From JAHWKS01 sp964458385 (GTDB lineage: Bacteria > Planctomycetota > Planctomycetia > Pirellulales > Pirellulaceae), in NCBI GenBank assembly GCA_964458385.1, contig CAYWIS010000061.1, forward strand, positions 1 to 28,009: 28,009 nt of DNA, read 5' to 3'. The notes under the pieces were generated by a model that was given only the letters and a program-made list of their open reading frames with translations, did not search any database and was not told the origin of the DNA. Position numbers and translations under genes: made by a program. Below, one piece after another: positions 15,280 to 23,037 of this stretch (position 1 is its first letter; each line of letters starts with the position of its first letter).

Positions 15280-15628
15280 GCTAGCGAAAACCACGTGCTG
15301 CGTACGCAGCAGTAAACCATCGTCGCGGGGAGGGCTACGCAACTCACCGGCGTGGCAATCAACAGCCGGTCGTCGCCAAAGGGCAAGTGTTCAAAATTCT
15401 GGCCCAAGACGTCGGTAATAAAGCCAGCGGCAGAAAGATCGCCCTCAGCAACGTCAGCCGCGTCCTGATCTCGTTCGCCCGCGGCAAGACCGACCACAGG
15501 TAGGCGTCCAGGGCGTTGCCCAAGAGATCCTCCCAGGTGGCCTCCACCAACTCATGCAACCGCAGCACGCGATCGCACACATCGCGAAAGAAAATCGCCG
15601 TACACGGGCCGCACCAACCGTCCCACAA
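15280..15628 (-). pseudogene. Frameshifted and N-terminally truncated CorA-like magnesium transporter remnant
   Basis: Two minus-strand frames together spell the C-terminal part of a CorA-family channel. The upstream frame (to about 15432) reads FFRDVCDRVLRLHELVEATW, then LLGNALDAYL, PRANEIRTRLTLLRAIFLPLA, which is the long stalk helix and the start of TM1. The other frame then continues with GFITDVLGQNFEHLPFGDD, CVALPATMVYCCVRSTWF: the rest of TM1, a GQN in the place of the CorA signature GMN, and TM2. The frame changes within about 15421-15432. Only about 115 of roughly 320 residues are present; no cytoplasmic N-terminal domain is visible upstream. It is either a decayed gene or, for the shift alone, a sequencing error. 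The truncation argues for decay. Confidence 0.75.
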
Positions 15629-15717
15629 TGATCATTGACGGGTCCATCGTACCGGGAACAAGGCGATTTCGTATTCTGGGTCGTCCACGCTCCAGCAGAA
15701 AAAAATCAAAAGATTTT

Positions 15718-15746
15718 TTGTCGCCACCCGCCCGGGTTAGGATACT
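15718..15746 (+). promoter_or_regulatory. Sigma70-like promoter candidate for the secreted-protein/kinase unit
   Basis: TTGTCG (15718-15723), a 17-nt spacer and GATACT (15741-15746); each box matches four of six positions. It lies about 85 nt before the ATG at 15834. Confidence 0.3.
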
Positions 15747-15833
15747 TACCTCAGGTACATCATCCCCTTTGGTCCAATAGGCGCCACGGATTGGCCATTC
15801 CAAGCTTCCCAGCTTAAACATGGAGTTTTCAAC

Positions 15834-16790
15834 ATGTTACGCACGGTTCTTTACATTGGGCTTCTGTTCGCGACAGGGTGGCTCTTGGTCCCTACAGCTC
15901 TGGCGGCGCAGGGCGACGAATTTCTCAATAGCCTACCGCAGCCCGTGTTCGCTAGCATTAACGACAACGGAGTGGTAGTGACCGCCACCACAAAGTTCGT
16001 ATCCAAAGTCGTTCGCCAGTTGACAACCAGAGTCAACACACGAGAGATCGTTGTAGACGGCCAGACTCACCAGCAATCCTACGAAGTCACCGTTCCTGTC
16101 TCTGCATATGTCACGGCCCACCAGCCGGTCATCCATACATGGTCGCAGGACAACTTACAGGTGCGAGAAGTTTCGGGAAAGGAAATATCCTACGAGGAAT
16201 TGTCCAAGCGTCTTCAACAAGCAACGTTGGCGCTCTTCGCCGCCCAGGAGCCTTCGCCAAATCAGCTCACCGCATTCAAGCCCGAAACCTTGTTGCTGAT
16301 TGCGCGTGACCCAAACACGGTGCAACATTTTCCGATGTCCGCAGTCGCGCCCACTCCTCAACTTGACGGGGCCGCGGCGCCTCCCGACAGCGCGGCTCCC
16401 ACCGTGCGACGAGCCTATGTTCAAAACGGCATGCTCACGCTCCACATCCAAGTCCGAACCCGAATGACCACTACGGTCTACCGGCAATCCATGAATGAGG
16501 GAGACACCCAAAAGGAGCTGGTTCCGATCGAACTCGCCACCGCATTTCAAAGCGGGCAACGCATGCCGTTTTCCGCTGTCGAGGTTTACAACGCGCAGGG
16601 CGAGGCGTTGGACGCCGCCCAAGCCGCCGCGGCGCTCTCAACCGAGCGTTGTGTGCTGGTGTCCACCGACGGCGGTAAGGTCGACCCGGCCTACCTGCAA
16701 ATCGTCAGGCCCGATGCACTGGTGGTGGTTCCTCCGATCACGTATCCGTCCGCGTTACCCCAATCGCCATTACCTCCTGACTCGCTGTAA
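15834..16790 (+). CDS. Secreted protein of unknown function (318 aa)
   Basis: A GGAG 8 nt upstream sets the ATG. The signal peptide MLRTVLYIGLLFATGWLLVP then TALA is cleaved near Ala24. The mature protein is mostly polar with predicted beta strands and ends in a Pro-rich tail. Near the C-terminus, CVLVSTDGGKVDPAYLQIV followed by PDALVVVPP resembles a pattern I associate with secreted planctomycete proteins of unknown role. Earlier parts (residues 45-95 and 195-235) carry Thr- and Val-rich strands that look like two related halves, but I could not align them firmly. It lies 36 nt before the kinase gene on the same strand, so co-transcription is likely. A role connected with the kinase ectodomain would be guesswork. 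Confidence 0.7.
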   Translation: MLRTVLYIGLLFATGWLLVPTALAAQGDEFLNSLPQPVFASINDNGVVVTATTKFVSKVVRQLTTRVNTREIVVDGQTHQQSYEVTVPVSAYVTAHQPVIHTWSQDNLQVREVSGKEISYEELSKRLQQATLALFAAQEPSPNQLTAFKPETLLLIARDPNTVQHFPMSAVAPTPQLDGAAAPPDSAAPTVRRAYVQNGMLTLHIQVRTRMTTTVYRQSMNEGDTQKELVPIELATAFQSGQRMPFSAVEVYNAQGEALDAAQAAAALSTERCVLVSTDGGKVDPAYLQIVRPDALVVVPPITYPSALPQSPLPPDSL

Positions 16791-16826
16791 GCCTAGCTGG
16801 CTCCGCCGCCCAAGGAGCGTCGCCCT

Positions 16827-19595
16827 ATGGCCAACACGCCTGAACCTTCATTACTAGAGCAGCTTTCTGCGGCCGACAGAATCGACGCATTGTGCGATCA
16901 GTTCGAACACGACTGGACCGCAGCCCGCAATCCGCAGATCGAAAACTACTTAGCCTCTTGCAACGCGGCGGAACGCCCCGCCACGCTGCGGGCGCTGCTG
17001 GAGGTCGAATTGGAATTGTTGCAATCGACCGGAACGCCGCCCGCCCCGGAAGCGTATCTGCAGCGATTCCCCCACGATGCTCTCGTGGTGCGCGAGGTGT
17101 TTGCCCGTGCGGCGCCTGCGGACGCTCCCGCGATGGACCAAAACGCCTCCACCTTGCAGGCGGCCGATGTCACCACGTCGCGCGTCGCCGATTCGAACTT
17201 CTCCTTGACGCCGCCGCTGCCTGACAAAATCGGCCGGTTTCAGGTGCTGAAAGTCCTGGGCACAGGCGCTTTCGGCACGGTCTACCGGGCGCGCGATCCG
17301 CATCTGGAGCGAGAAGTAGCAATCAAGCTGCCGCACAACGGCGTACTGGCCAGTGCCGACGATCGCGCCCGATTCCTCCGCGAGGCCAAGATCGCCGCTA
17401 CTTTGAACCACCCCCACATTTGTCCCGTGTTCGAAGTGGGCGAAGTAGACGACCATCCGTACATCGTGATGGCGCTAGTGGACGGCAAATCTCTGGCCGA
17501 ACTAATCAAGAGCGGATGCACCATCACGCCGCGACAAGCCGTCAACGTGGTGCGGCGAATCGCACTGGCCTTGGCCGACGCCCACGACCAGAAGATTGTT
17601 CATCGCGATTTAAAGCCGGCCAATATCATGATCAACCGCCGCGGGGAACCAATCGTGATGGACTTTGGCTTAGCCCGTATCGCCAAGCCCAACGATGCAA
17701 GGCTCACGCACCGCGGGCAAATCATGGGCTCCCCGGCGTATATGTCGCCCGAGCAGGCCCGCGGCGCCACCGACGATGTTGGCCCCGCCTCCGACATCTA
17801 TAGCCTGGGCGTCATCCTCTACGAACTGCTTTGCGGCCAACGGCCCTTCCGGGGCACAGTCACCGAAGTCTTGGGACAAATCCTTCATGTTGAACCGCCG
17901 CCCCCCTCCACCCATCAACCGAATCTCGATCCAACACTAGAAGCCATCTGCCTTAAGGCAATGGCCAAGGAGCCAAGCCAACGTTACGGCTCCATGCGCG
18001 GCTTCGCCGCCGCCTTACAAACCTACCTTAAGAGTCAGGCCGCACTCTCGGCGCAACCCCCTTCTACATCGCCGGACTTAGCGTTAGCCAATACGGCCAC
18101 GTCTCAAACGGAAACACCCCAACACCAGCGAAGGCAGCCACGCTGGGGGCTAGTTGTGGCGCTAATGTTGATCGTGGCCGCAGCATTCGCAGCAATCTAC
18201 CGCATTCAGACAGACCAGGGCGTTTTAGTGGTTGAGGTCCATGATCCCCAGGTCGAGGCCGTGTTGCGCCAAGACGGGTTGACGATTCATGACGCCGCCA
18301 GCGGCCGCCGGTATACCCTCCGCACCAACGGCTCTCAGACGCTTCGTTCGGGAACGTACCGCCTAGCCAAGAAGCAACCATTCCGCTTAACGCTCCTCGA
18401 TGACGCCGGGCTCGCGGCGCGCGTCGACGAGTTCACTCTGCGCCGGCGTGACGAAGTGCGTGTACGAGTCACACTTGAGCCGCCGCCAACGTCGGCCGAC
18501 CGGCGCGTCGCGGAATGGGTGCTTCAGAACCGGGGTTGTGTCGACGTAGTCCTAGACGGAACTACACAAACTCTCCGGCCAGGCGACCAGGTTCCCAAGG
18601 GCGAATTCCGCATTGAGGCCATTGGCGACCTCCCCGCCGACACCGTGCATGACAACGACTTGTCCTTTGTACGCGATCTGAAGGAGCTACGGCGACTGAA
18701 TCTCCGCGACCAACGAGGCGTAACCGACACCGTGGTTTCCTATCTCGCGGACACCGAACCCCTGATCGCGTTAACTTTGCAACGGTCGCAGCTCACCGAC
18801 CAAGGATTGGACGAGTTGACGAAGTTGCCCAACATGCAGCAACTAGAAGTTTTAGAGATCGGCGGCACGCAAATAAGCGACACAGGACTCAAGAGCCTGA
18901 GTCATCTGAAGCGGCTCATCAAGCTCGACCTCGGGAAAACGCGCATCACCGACGCCGGCCTGCCACAACTAGCAGGCCTTCCCCTGAAGAATCTCTTCCT
19001 CAACGATACCGCGATCACCGATCAGGGATTAACGGCCTTGATGCAATCGCGCAATCTGCGCCATCTGGAAATACTGCAAATCAAAGGCACGCAAGTGGGC
19101 GACGCCGGCCTTGCGAGCCTACGCCATCTGACACGTCTGGTTCAACTCGACCTTGGCGACACGCGCGTCACCGCGGCCGGTTTGCTCCACCTGAGCGATT
19201 TGAATCGCCTTAGGCATTTGCTGCTCGCTGGCAACTCTCTTGGCGACGAGGGAGTGGCGAACCTCGCCCAACTGCCTGGCTTGCAACTGACCGAGTTAGA
19301 CCTGGGCGATGCGGGAGTAACCGACGCAGGAATGGCGCACCTGGGCGGTTTCCACTCGCTTGTCCAGTTGCGACTTCACGGCAACCCAATTACCGACGCG
19401 GGGCTGAAACAACTTCAAGGATTGCCCCATCTGCGCCACCTGAACCTCTTCGATACCCAGGTTTCAACGGAAGGTGTCAAGCAACTGGCCGCTGTCCTGC
19501 CCAACTGCGAGATCGTAGCGAACGTCACTACGTCTGCATCGGCGGCAAAGCACTCGGCTACGCCTCCACCCCTGTTGGCCGGCCTGCGAGATTAG
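16827..19595 (+). CDS. Membrane-anchored Ser/Thr protein kinase with C-terminal leucine-rich repeats (922 aa)
   Basis: AAGGAG 9 nt upstream sets the start. Residues 1-130 are the helical region that often precedes planctomycete kinases (RFP near 80). The kinase domain spans about 137-402: glycine loop LGTGAFGTVYRARD (144-157), VAIK with Lys167, HRDLKPAN with Asp261, DFG with Asp279, and SPAYMSPEQA as activation-segment end. All catalytic residues are present, so it should be active. A linker follows, then one membrane helix at about 440-458. The outer part holds a beta domain (465-560), a GTTQTLRPGD piece (564-573), and from about 640 to 895 a run of leucine-rich repeats of the 'LTxLxxLxLxxTxITDxGLxxL' type. 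The likely topology is a cytoplasmic kinase and a periplasmic LRR sensor. Substrates are unknown. The gene follows a secreted protein gene. Confidence 0.92.
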   Translation: MANTPEPSLLEQLSAADRIDALCDQFEHDWTAARNPQIENYLASCNAAERPATLRALLEVELELLQSTGTPPAPEAYLQRFPHDALVVREVFARAAPADAPAMDQNASTLQAADVTTSRVADSNFSLTPPLPDKIGRFQVLKVLGTGAFGTVYRARDPHLEREVAIKLPHNGVLASADDRARFLREAKIAATLNHPHICPVFEVGEVDDHPYIVMALVDGKSLAELIKSGCTITPRQAVNVVRRIALALADAHDQKIVHRDLKPANIMINRRGEPIVMDFGLARIAKPNDARLTHRGQIMGSPAYMSPEQARGATDDVGPASDIYSLGVILYELLCGQRPFRGTVTEVLGQILHVEPPPPSTHQPNLDPTLEAICLKAMAKEPSQRYGSMRGFAAALQTYLKSQAALSAQPPSTSPDLALANTATSQTETPQHQRRQPRWGLVVALMLIVAAAFAAIYRIQTDQGVLVVEVHDPQVEAVLRQDGLTIHDAASGRRYTLRTNGSQTLRSGTYRLAKKQPFRLTLLDDAGLAARVDEFTLRRRDEVRVRVTLEPPPTSADRRVAEWVLQNRGCVDVVLDGTTQTLRPGDQVPKGEFRIEAIGDLPADTVHDNDLSFVRDLKELRRLNLRDQRGVTDTVVSYLADTEPLIALTLQRSQLTDQGLDELTKLPNMQQLEVLEIGGTQISDTGLKSLSHLKRLIKLDLGKTRITDAGLPQLAGLPLKNLFLNDTAITDQGLTALMQSRNLRHLEILQIKGTQVGDAGLASLRHLTRLVQLDLGDTRVTAAGLLHLSDLNRLRHLLLAGNSLGDEGVANLAQLPGLQLTELDLGDAGVTDAGMAHLGGFHSLVQLRLHGNPITDAGLKQLQGLPHLRHLNLFDTQVSTEGVKQLAAVLPNCEIVANVTTSASAAKHSATPPPLLAGLRD

Positions 19596-19934
19596 CTCAA
19601 TCCCAAGACATTCCAACTTCTCGTGTTTTGTGGGCACGCCGACTGTGGCGCCGGGGCCCATTCTCCACGTCGAACCACCCGATCCCTCTTGCAACGTTTG
19701 CTACGCGGAAGTTCGCTGGCGACCGCGTCATGGTGTTGTTTTGCCGTGCCCCCTTGGCTCGGATTTCTTGCAATTTGCAAAAAATTTTTGGCGCGAGCGT
19801 CGGACGGTTGGGCACTTACATTTGACCCGCGAGTTGCTCACCGCAAGACAGGCGTTCCCTTCCCAGCGGAGCAACTTCGGGCAACGTGGCCGCTGGTCAC
19901 GTTCAAAGTAGCCCCTTTTTGCAAATCAAATCCG
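19596..19934. other. Gene-free spacer downstream of the kinase gene
   Basis: Nothing recognisable in these 339 bp. The frame of the next gene is open back to 19623, but the added residues look like chance translation. An A/T-rich patch at 19771-19795 is the only local feature. No terminator hairpin for the kinase gene is evident. Confidence 0.45.
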
Positions 19935-20384
19935 ATGGAAACCATTTTTGGCAACGCAACTTATGTTCGGCGGACCGCGACGGTGCAAGGCAATCAAGAG
20001 GGAATCGCAACACTCCAGGTGGCGACATTCCGAATTGGATCGCGCGCCATCGAAGTAGCCCTGCCCGAAGCCCCGCAAATCGACGAGGGGGACGAAGTGG
20101 CGGTGGCGGGGGATCTAAAGAACGGAACGCTGCACGCACGCGCCTATATGAACCGCAGCAACGGCGCCTACAACCGCAGGAAGGGCGCCTCCAATTCCTT
20201 AGCAGCGGTGGGCATCGCCATGGTGTTCGGCTTCGTCCCCGGTTTTGGCATCATTTTCCTGGCGCTGTTGCCGTTCGCCCTGGCCTGGTGCGTATGGGAC
20301 TTGGCCCAATTTCGGAAGAATCGCCGAGCGTTGCGACTTGTCCGAGAATACGCTCGGACGCGACCACGTTTCTCGGGCGTTTAG
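19935..20384 (+). CDS. Small membrane protein with a probable OB-fold-like N-terminal domain (149 aa)
   Basis: The longest frame begins at 19623, but the first 104 residues are Arg/Cys/Trp-rich and look non-coding. From Met at 19935 (METIFGNATYVRRTATVQGN) the protein looks real. Residues 1-80 are beta-rich: FRIGSRAIEVALPEAPQID, then EGDEVAVAGDLKNGTLHARA and YMNRSNG, which is the strand and turn pattern of a small OB-fold or similar barrel. A basic stretch (YNRRKGAS) and two close hydrophobic helices (about 92-122) follow, then a basic tail. So a soluble domain is tethered to the membrane by a hairpin. No family name is recognised and the ribosome-binding site is weak. It converges on the DUF1501 gene 155 nt away. 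Confidence 0.6.
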   Translation: METIFGNATYVRRTATVQGNQEGIATLQVATFRIGSRAIEVALPEAPQIDEGDEVAVAGDLKNGTLHARAYMNRSNGAYNRRKGASNSLAAVGIAMVFGFVPGFGIIFLALLPFALAWCVWDLAQFRKNRRALRLVREYARTRPRFSGV

Positions 20385-20539
20385 AACCTTACGTCGCCCT
20401 TTGGCGCACCACGGGAGGCTCACACAACTGTCTTATCCATGGGAGCCATCCCGCAAACCGCCTTCGTGCTATGCTCGGCGGTTGAGAAGAGAGGCGTCAT
20501 TCCTTACCGCAGCGCCGCTTGGCGCACGAGGGAATCATC

Positions 20540-21955
20540 TTATCCAAAAAGATCGAGGATCGGCTGGCCTGTGCTGGCTGGCCGGGTAAAACCATCGGGC
20601 GAAATACGAGTTGCCGGATCGATGTGCAGCGCGTGGAGTATGGTGGCGGCGAAATCTTCGGGCGAAACAGGCTTGTCTTTTACGTAAGCGGCCCGCGCGT
20701 CCGACTCGCCATACACGGCGCCGCCCCGAATGCCGGCGCCGGCCAACATGCCCGAGTAGCAGTTCGGCCAGTGGTCCCGACCGATCGCGCTGGCGCCACG
20801 GCTAATGGTGGGCGTCCGGCCAAATTCTCCCACCAGCACAACCAGCGTGGTGTCTAGCAAGCCGCGCTGCTCCAAGTCCTCCAGCAAAGCCGCGACCGCT
20901 TCGTCGCAGCAAGGAAGCGCCCAACCGAGCCCATTCCAGCCGTCGCCAAAGATGTCGATCCCTGCATTTCCATGCATGTCCCACGTTTCGACGCTGACGA
21001 ACTTCGTGTCCTTAGGCGACAGACCGCACCACGCCACCACATTGACCAAACGCACGCCCGCCTCGATCAGTCGCCGTGCAAGGAGCAGGTTCTGCCCTAA
21101 GGGATGTCGACCGTAGCGGTCGCGCACCGAATCGCGCTCTTGGGAAACATCGAAGGCTCGCCGCACGTCGGGCCCCGCCAGTAAGTCGTACGCTCGCTCT
21201 TGGAAACGCGTCATGTTCCGCGGGCCTGCAAACTCGGCCAGCGTGCGTTCGGCGGGCTGTAATCGATCGAGCAACTGTTTCCGTTCGCCCAGACGCTCCA
21301 AGGGGACTTCCGCTGCGGTGTCAAACGCCTTGACGCGAAAATCGGGCGAGGCGGGGTTATCGTCATGCGTGGCGCCAATTAACAGCGGTGCACAGTCCAT
21401 GCCTAGAAAACCGCCGGTCAAGTACGATGGCTCAGGAGGCGCCGCCCCGCCGCCAAACTTTTGCAACCAAACGTGCGAAGGTAGGTTGACTTTTGATGGT
21501 CTGAGTCGCGTTACGATGCTTCCTAGCGAAGGCGAGTCTGCGGCGGGTTGCGACTGCCCCGCCAGGAGCATCCGGTTGGCGATGTCATGCACCGGCACCC
21601 CGTGTTGCAACGAGCGAATAACGGCGTAGCGGTCGGCCAAGCGGGCCAATCGCGGCATCAATTCGCCCACAAAGAAGCCCGGAACCGCCGTAGCGATGGG
21701 CTTATAGGGTCCTCGTTGCTCGGCCGGCGCATGGGGCTTGGGATCCCACGAGTCAAGTTGGCTCAACCCACCGTACTGATAAATGAAAATGCACGACTTC
21801 TCTGTGCAGCTGGCCGGTTCGGCGGAGCGGGCCTCTTGCTCCCACAACTGCGGCAACGACAGCCCCAGTACGCTGGACGCTCCGACTTGCAGCAAGCGAC
21901 GGCGGGATAAGGTCCTCCCGATGGCCGTGCGGGCGGCTAACAAGGATCGATTCAC
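20540..21955 (-). CDS. DUF1501 protein with Tat signal (471 aa)
   Basis: The N-terminus has a twin-arginine motif, SRRRLLQVGASS (residues 17-28), followed by a hydrophobic stretch, so folded export by Tat is expected. DUF1501 features follow: a start of the fold at CIFIYQYGGLSQLDSWDPKP, LVGEFGRTP, and GRDHWPNCYSGMLAGAGI, ending with a block ending ISPDGFTRP. DUF1501 belongs to the alkaline phosphatase/sulfatase-like superfamily, but planctomycete members have no proven reaction. They are often paired with a DUF1549/DUF1553 protein, which is absent here. GTG at 21955 is preferred to TTG at 21982 because GGGAG lies about 10 nt before it; either keeps the Tat motif. An extended -10 promoter lies at 22014-22022. 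Confidence 0.88.
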   Translation of the reverse strand: MNRSLLAARTAIGRTLSRRRLLQVGASSVLGLSLPQLWEQEARSAEPASCTEKSCIFIYQYGGLSQLDSWDPKPHAPAEQRGPYKPIATAVPGFFVGELMPRLARLADRYAVIRSLQHGVPVHDIANRMLLAGQSQPAADSPSLGSIVTRLRPSKVNLPSHVWLQKFGGGAAPPEPSYLTGGFLGMDCAPLLIGATHDDNPASPDFRVKAFDTAAEVPLERLGERKQLLDRLQPAERTLAEFAGPRNMTRFQERAYDLLAGPDVRRAFDVSQERDSVRDRYGRHPLGQNLLLARRLIEAGVRLVNVVAWCGLSPKDTKFVSVETWDMHGNAGIDIFGDGWNGLGWALPCCDEAVAALLEDLEQRGLLDTTLVVLVGEFGRTPTISRGASAIGRDHWPNCYSGMLAGAGIRGGAVYGESDARAAYVKDKPVSPEDFAATILHALHIDPATRISPDGFTRPASTGQPILDLFG

Positions 21956-22013
21956 GGCGCAATGACTCCCGACAAGAGACAAGCAAGCCTCGCGATCGCA
22001 TCAATGACCGCCG

Positions 22014-22022
22014 ATTATAGCA
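22014..22022 (-). promoter_or_regulatory. Extended -10 promoter (TGCTATAAT) of the DUF1501 gene
   Basis: On the minus strand a perfect TATAAT (22014-22019) is preceded by TGC (22020-22022), an extended -10. The -35 region is not conserved, as is usual for extended -10 promoters. The expected leader is about 50 nt. Confidence 0.7.
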
Positions 22023-22058
22023 ATTCTTCGCTTTTCGTTCATCGGAAAACGCCGATTG

Positions 22059-22064
22059 TATAAT
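22059..22064 (+). promoter_or_regulatory. -10 box (perfect TATAAT) of coaX
   Basis: TATAAT lies 32 nt before the coaX ATG. The -35 region (about 22036-22041) is weak and overlaps that of the divergent DUF1501 promoter; the two -10 boxes are 39 bp apart. Confidence 0.6.
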
Positions 22065-22096
22065 GCGAAGATCAGTCTTTATTTTCGGAGTCGTGC

Positions 22097-22870
22097 ATGC
22101 AGTCGCTTTGGGTGGCCGATGTCGGTAGCAGCTTTATCAAAGTCGGGCGGTTCACGCTGCAAGACTCGGCAACGCTGCCAGCACCATTGCAAGTGGCGAC
22201 GGTGCACTCACTTAACGGTCCTCTGGATGAGTTGACGCACGACCTCGACGATCCAACCCCCGTATGGCGGGTGATTAGCGTCCGTCGAGCAGGCGAAGAA
22301 CGGCTCGCCGCCTGGGTGCGGCGACGCTTTCCGCAAGCCGACTATCACGCGCTGACGCGGACAGACCTGCCATTGGAGGTCGATGTCGACTTTCCCGAAC
22401 GAGTGGGCATGGACCGACTCGCGGCGGCCGTGGCGGCCAACGCCTTGCGGCATCCGCAGCGACCAGCGGTTGTGGTCGACTCGGGCACAGCGATTACCGT
22501 TGACCTGGTGGACGCAGAGGGCGTATTTCGCGGTGGGGCGATCCTTCCGGGAGTGCGACTGGCGTCGCAAATGCTGCATCAGCAAACCGACGTGCTCCCC
22601 GAAGTAACGCTATCGCCCAACGAACCGCCTCCGCCCGCCTGTGGCCGTAACACGCAGGCCGCGCTCAAAAGAGGCTTTTTCTGGGGATTGGTGGGCGGTG
22701 TAAAGGAGCTAATCGCCCGGATTGGCGAATCGATGGAAACGGCGCCGCAGGTATTCCTCTCGGGAGGCGATGGTCAGTTGATCGCTTCCGTGCTTCAGGA
22801 ACCCGCCCAATACGTTCCGCATTTAGCGCTTCGCGGCGCGGCGCTCGCATCGTGGCGGAAAACGCAGTAG
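22097..22870 (+). CDS. coaX: Type III pantothenate kinase (257 aa)
   Basis: The enzyme phosphorylates pantothenate with ATP, the first step of coenzyme A synthesis, in the cytoplasm. CoaX belongs to the ASKHA fold and differs from CoaA in using a monovalent cation and resisting CoA feedback. Motifs seen: ADVGSSFIKVGRF at residues 7-19 (phosphate-binding Asp8), GMDR at 104-107 (catalytic Asp106), VDSGTAITVDLV at 127-138 (Asp128 likely in the cation/substrate site) and GGAILPG at 146-152. Length and motif order fit the family. Ser11 replaces the more usual Asn or Thr in the first motif, a mild change. GGAG lies 6 nt before the ATG. The gene is monocistronic and ends near the hairpin at 22981-23004. 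Confidence 0.93.
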   Translation: MQSLWVADVGSSFIKVGRFTLQDSATLPAPLQVATVHSLNGPLDELTHDLDDPTPVWRVISVRRAGEERLAAWVRRRFPQADYHALTRTDLPLEVDVDFPERVGMDRLAAAVAANALRHPQRPAVVVDSGTAITVDLVDAEGVFRGGAILPGVRLASQMLHQQTDVLPEVTLSPNEPPPPACGRNTQAALKRGFFWGLVGGVKELIARIGESMETAPQVFLSGGDGQLIASVLQEPAQYVPHLALRGAALASWRKTQ

Positions 22871-22980
22871 CACAGCAGCCGCGCACCAACGCCGACTCAG
22901 CGAGCCACCTTCAACTTGCTCCCTCATCGTTGGGGAGTTCACAAGGTCGCGTCTTGAGTGCGTGGCAAGGCGCATCAAAA

Positions 22981-23004
22981 GGTCCCGTCCTGTCAGACGG
23001 GACC
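22981..23004. terminator. 9-bp hairpin terminator shared by converging genes
   Basis: GGTCCCGTC (22981-22989) pairs perfectly with GACGGGACC (22996-23004) around a 6-nt loop. On the minus strand a TTTT follows directly, which fits termination of the gene ending at 23038. On the plus strand it lies 110 nt past coaX. Confidence 0.75.
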
Positions 23005-23037
23005 GAAGTTGCAATCTTTCACGTGGGCTGCGGCTGT

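Noticed and set aside
15552..15821. 89-codon frame upstream of the corA remnant, possibly its N-terminus
   Set aside because: The sequence does not resemble a CorA N-terminal domain and the join to the stalk helix cannot be shown.
19623..19934. 104-residue N-terminal extension of the small OB-like gene
   Set aside because: Cys/Arg/Trp-rich composition unlike the rest of the protein; Met at 19935 starts the conserved-looking domain.
20393..20525. Short hairpins (4-5 bp stems) between the OB-like gene and the DUF1501 gene
   Set aside because: The stems are too short and lack T-runs; chance pairing is likely in GC-rich DNA.
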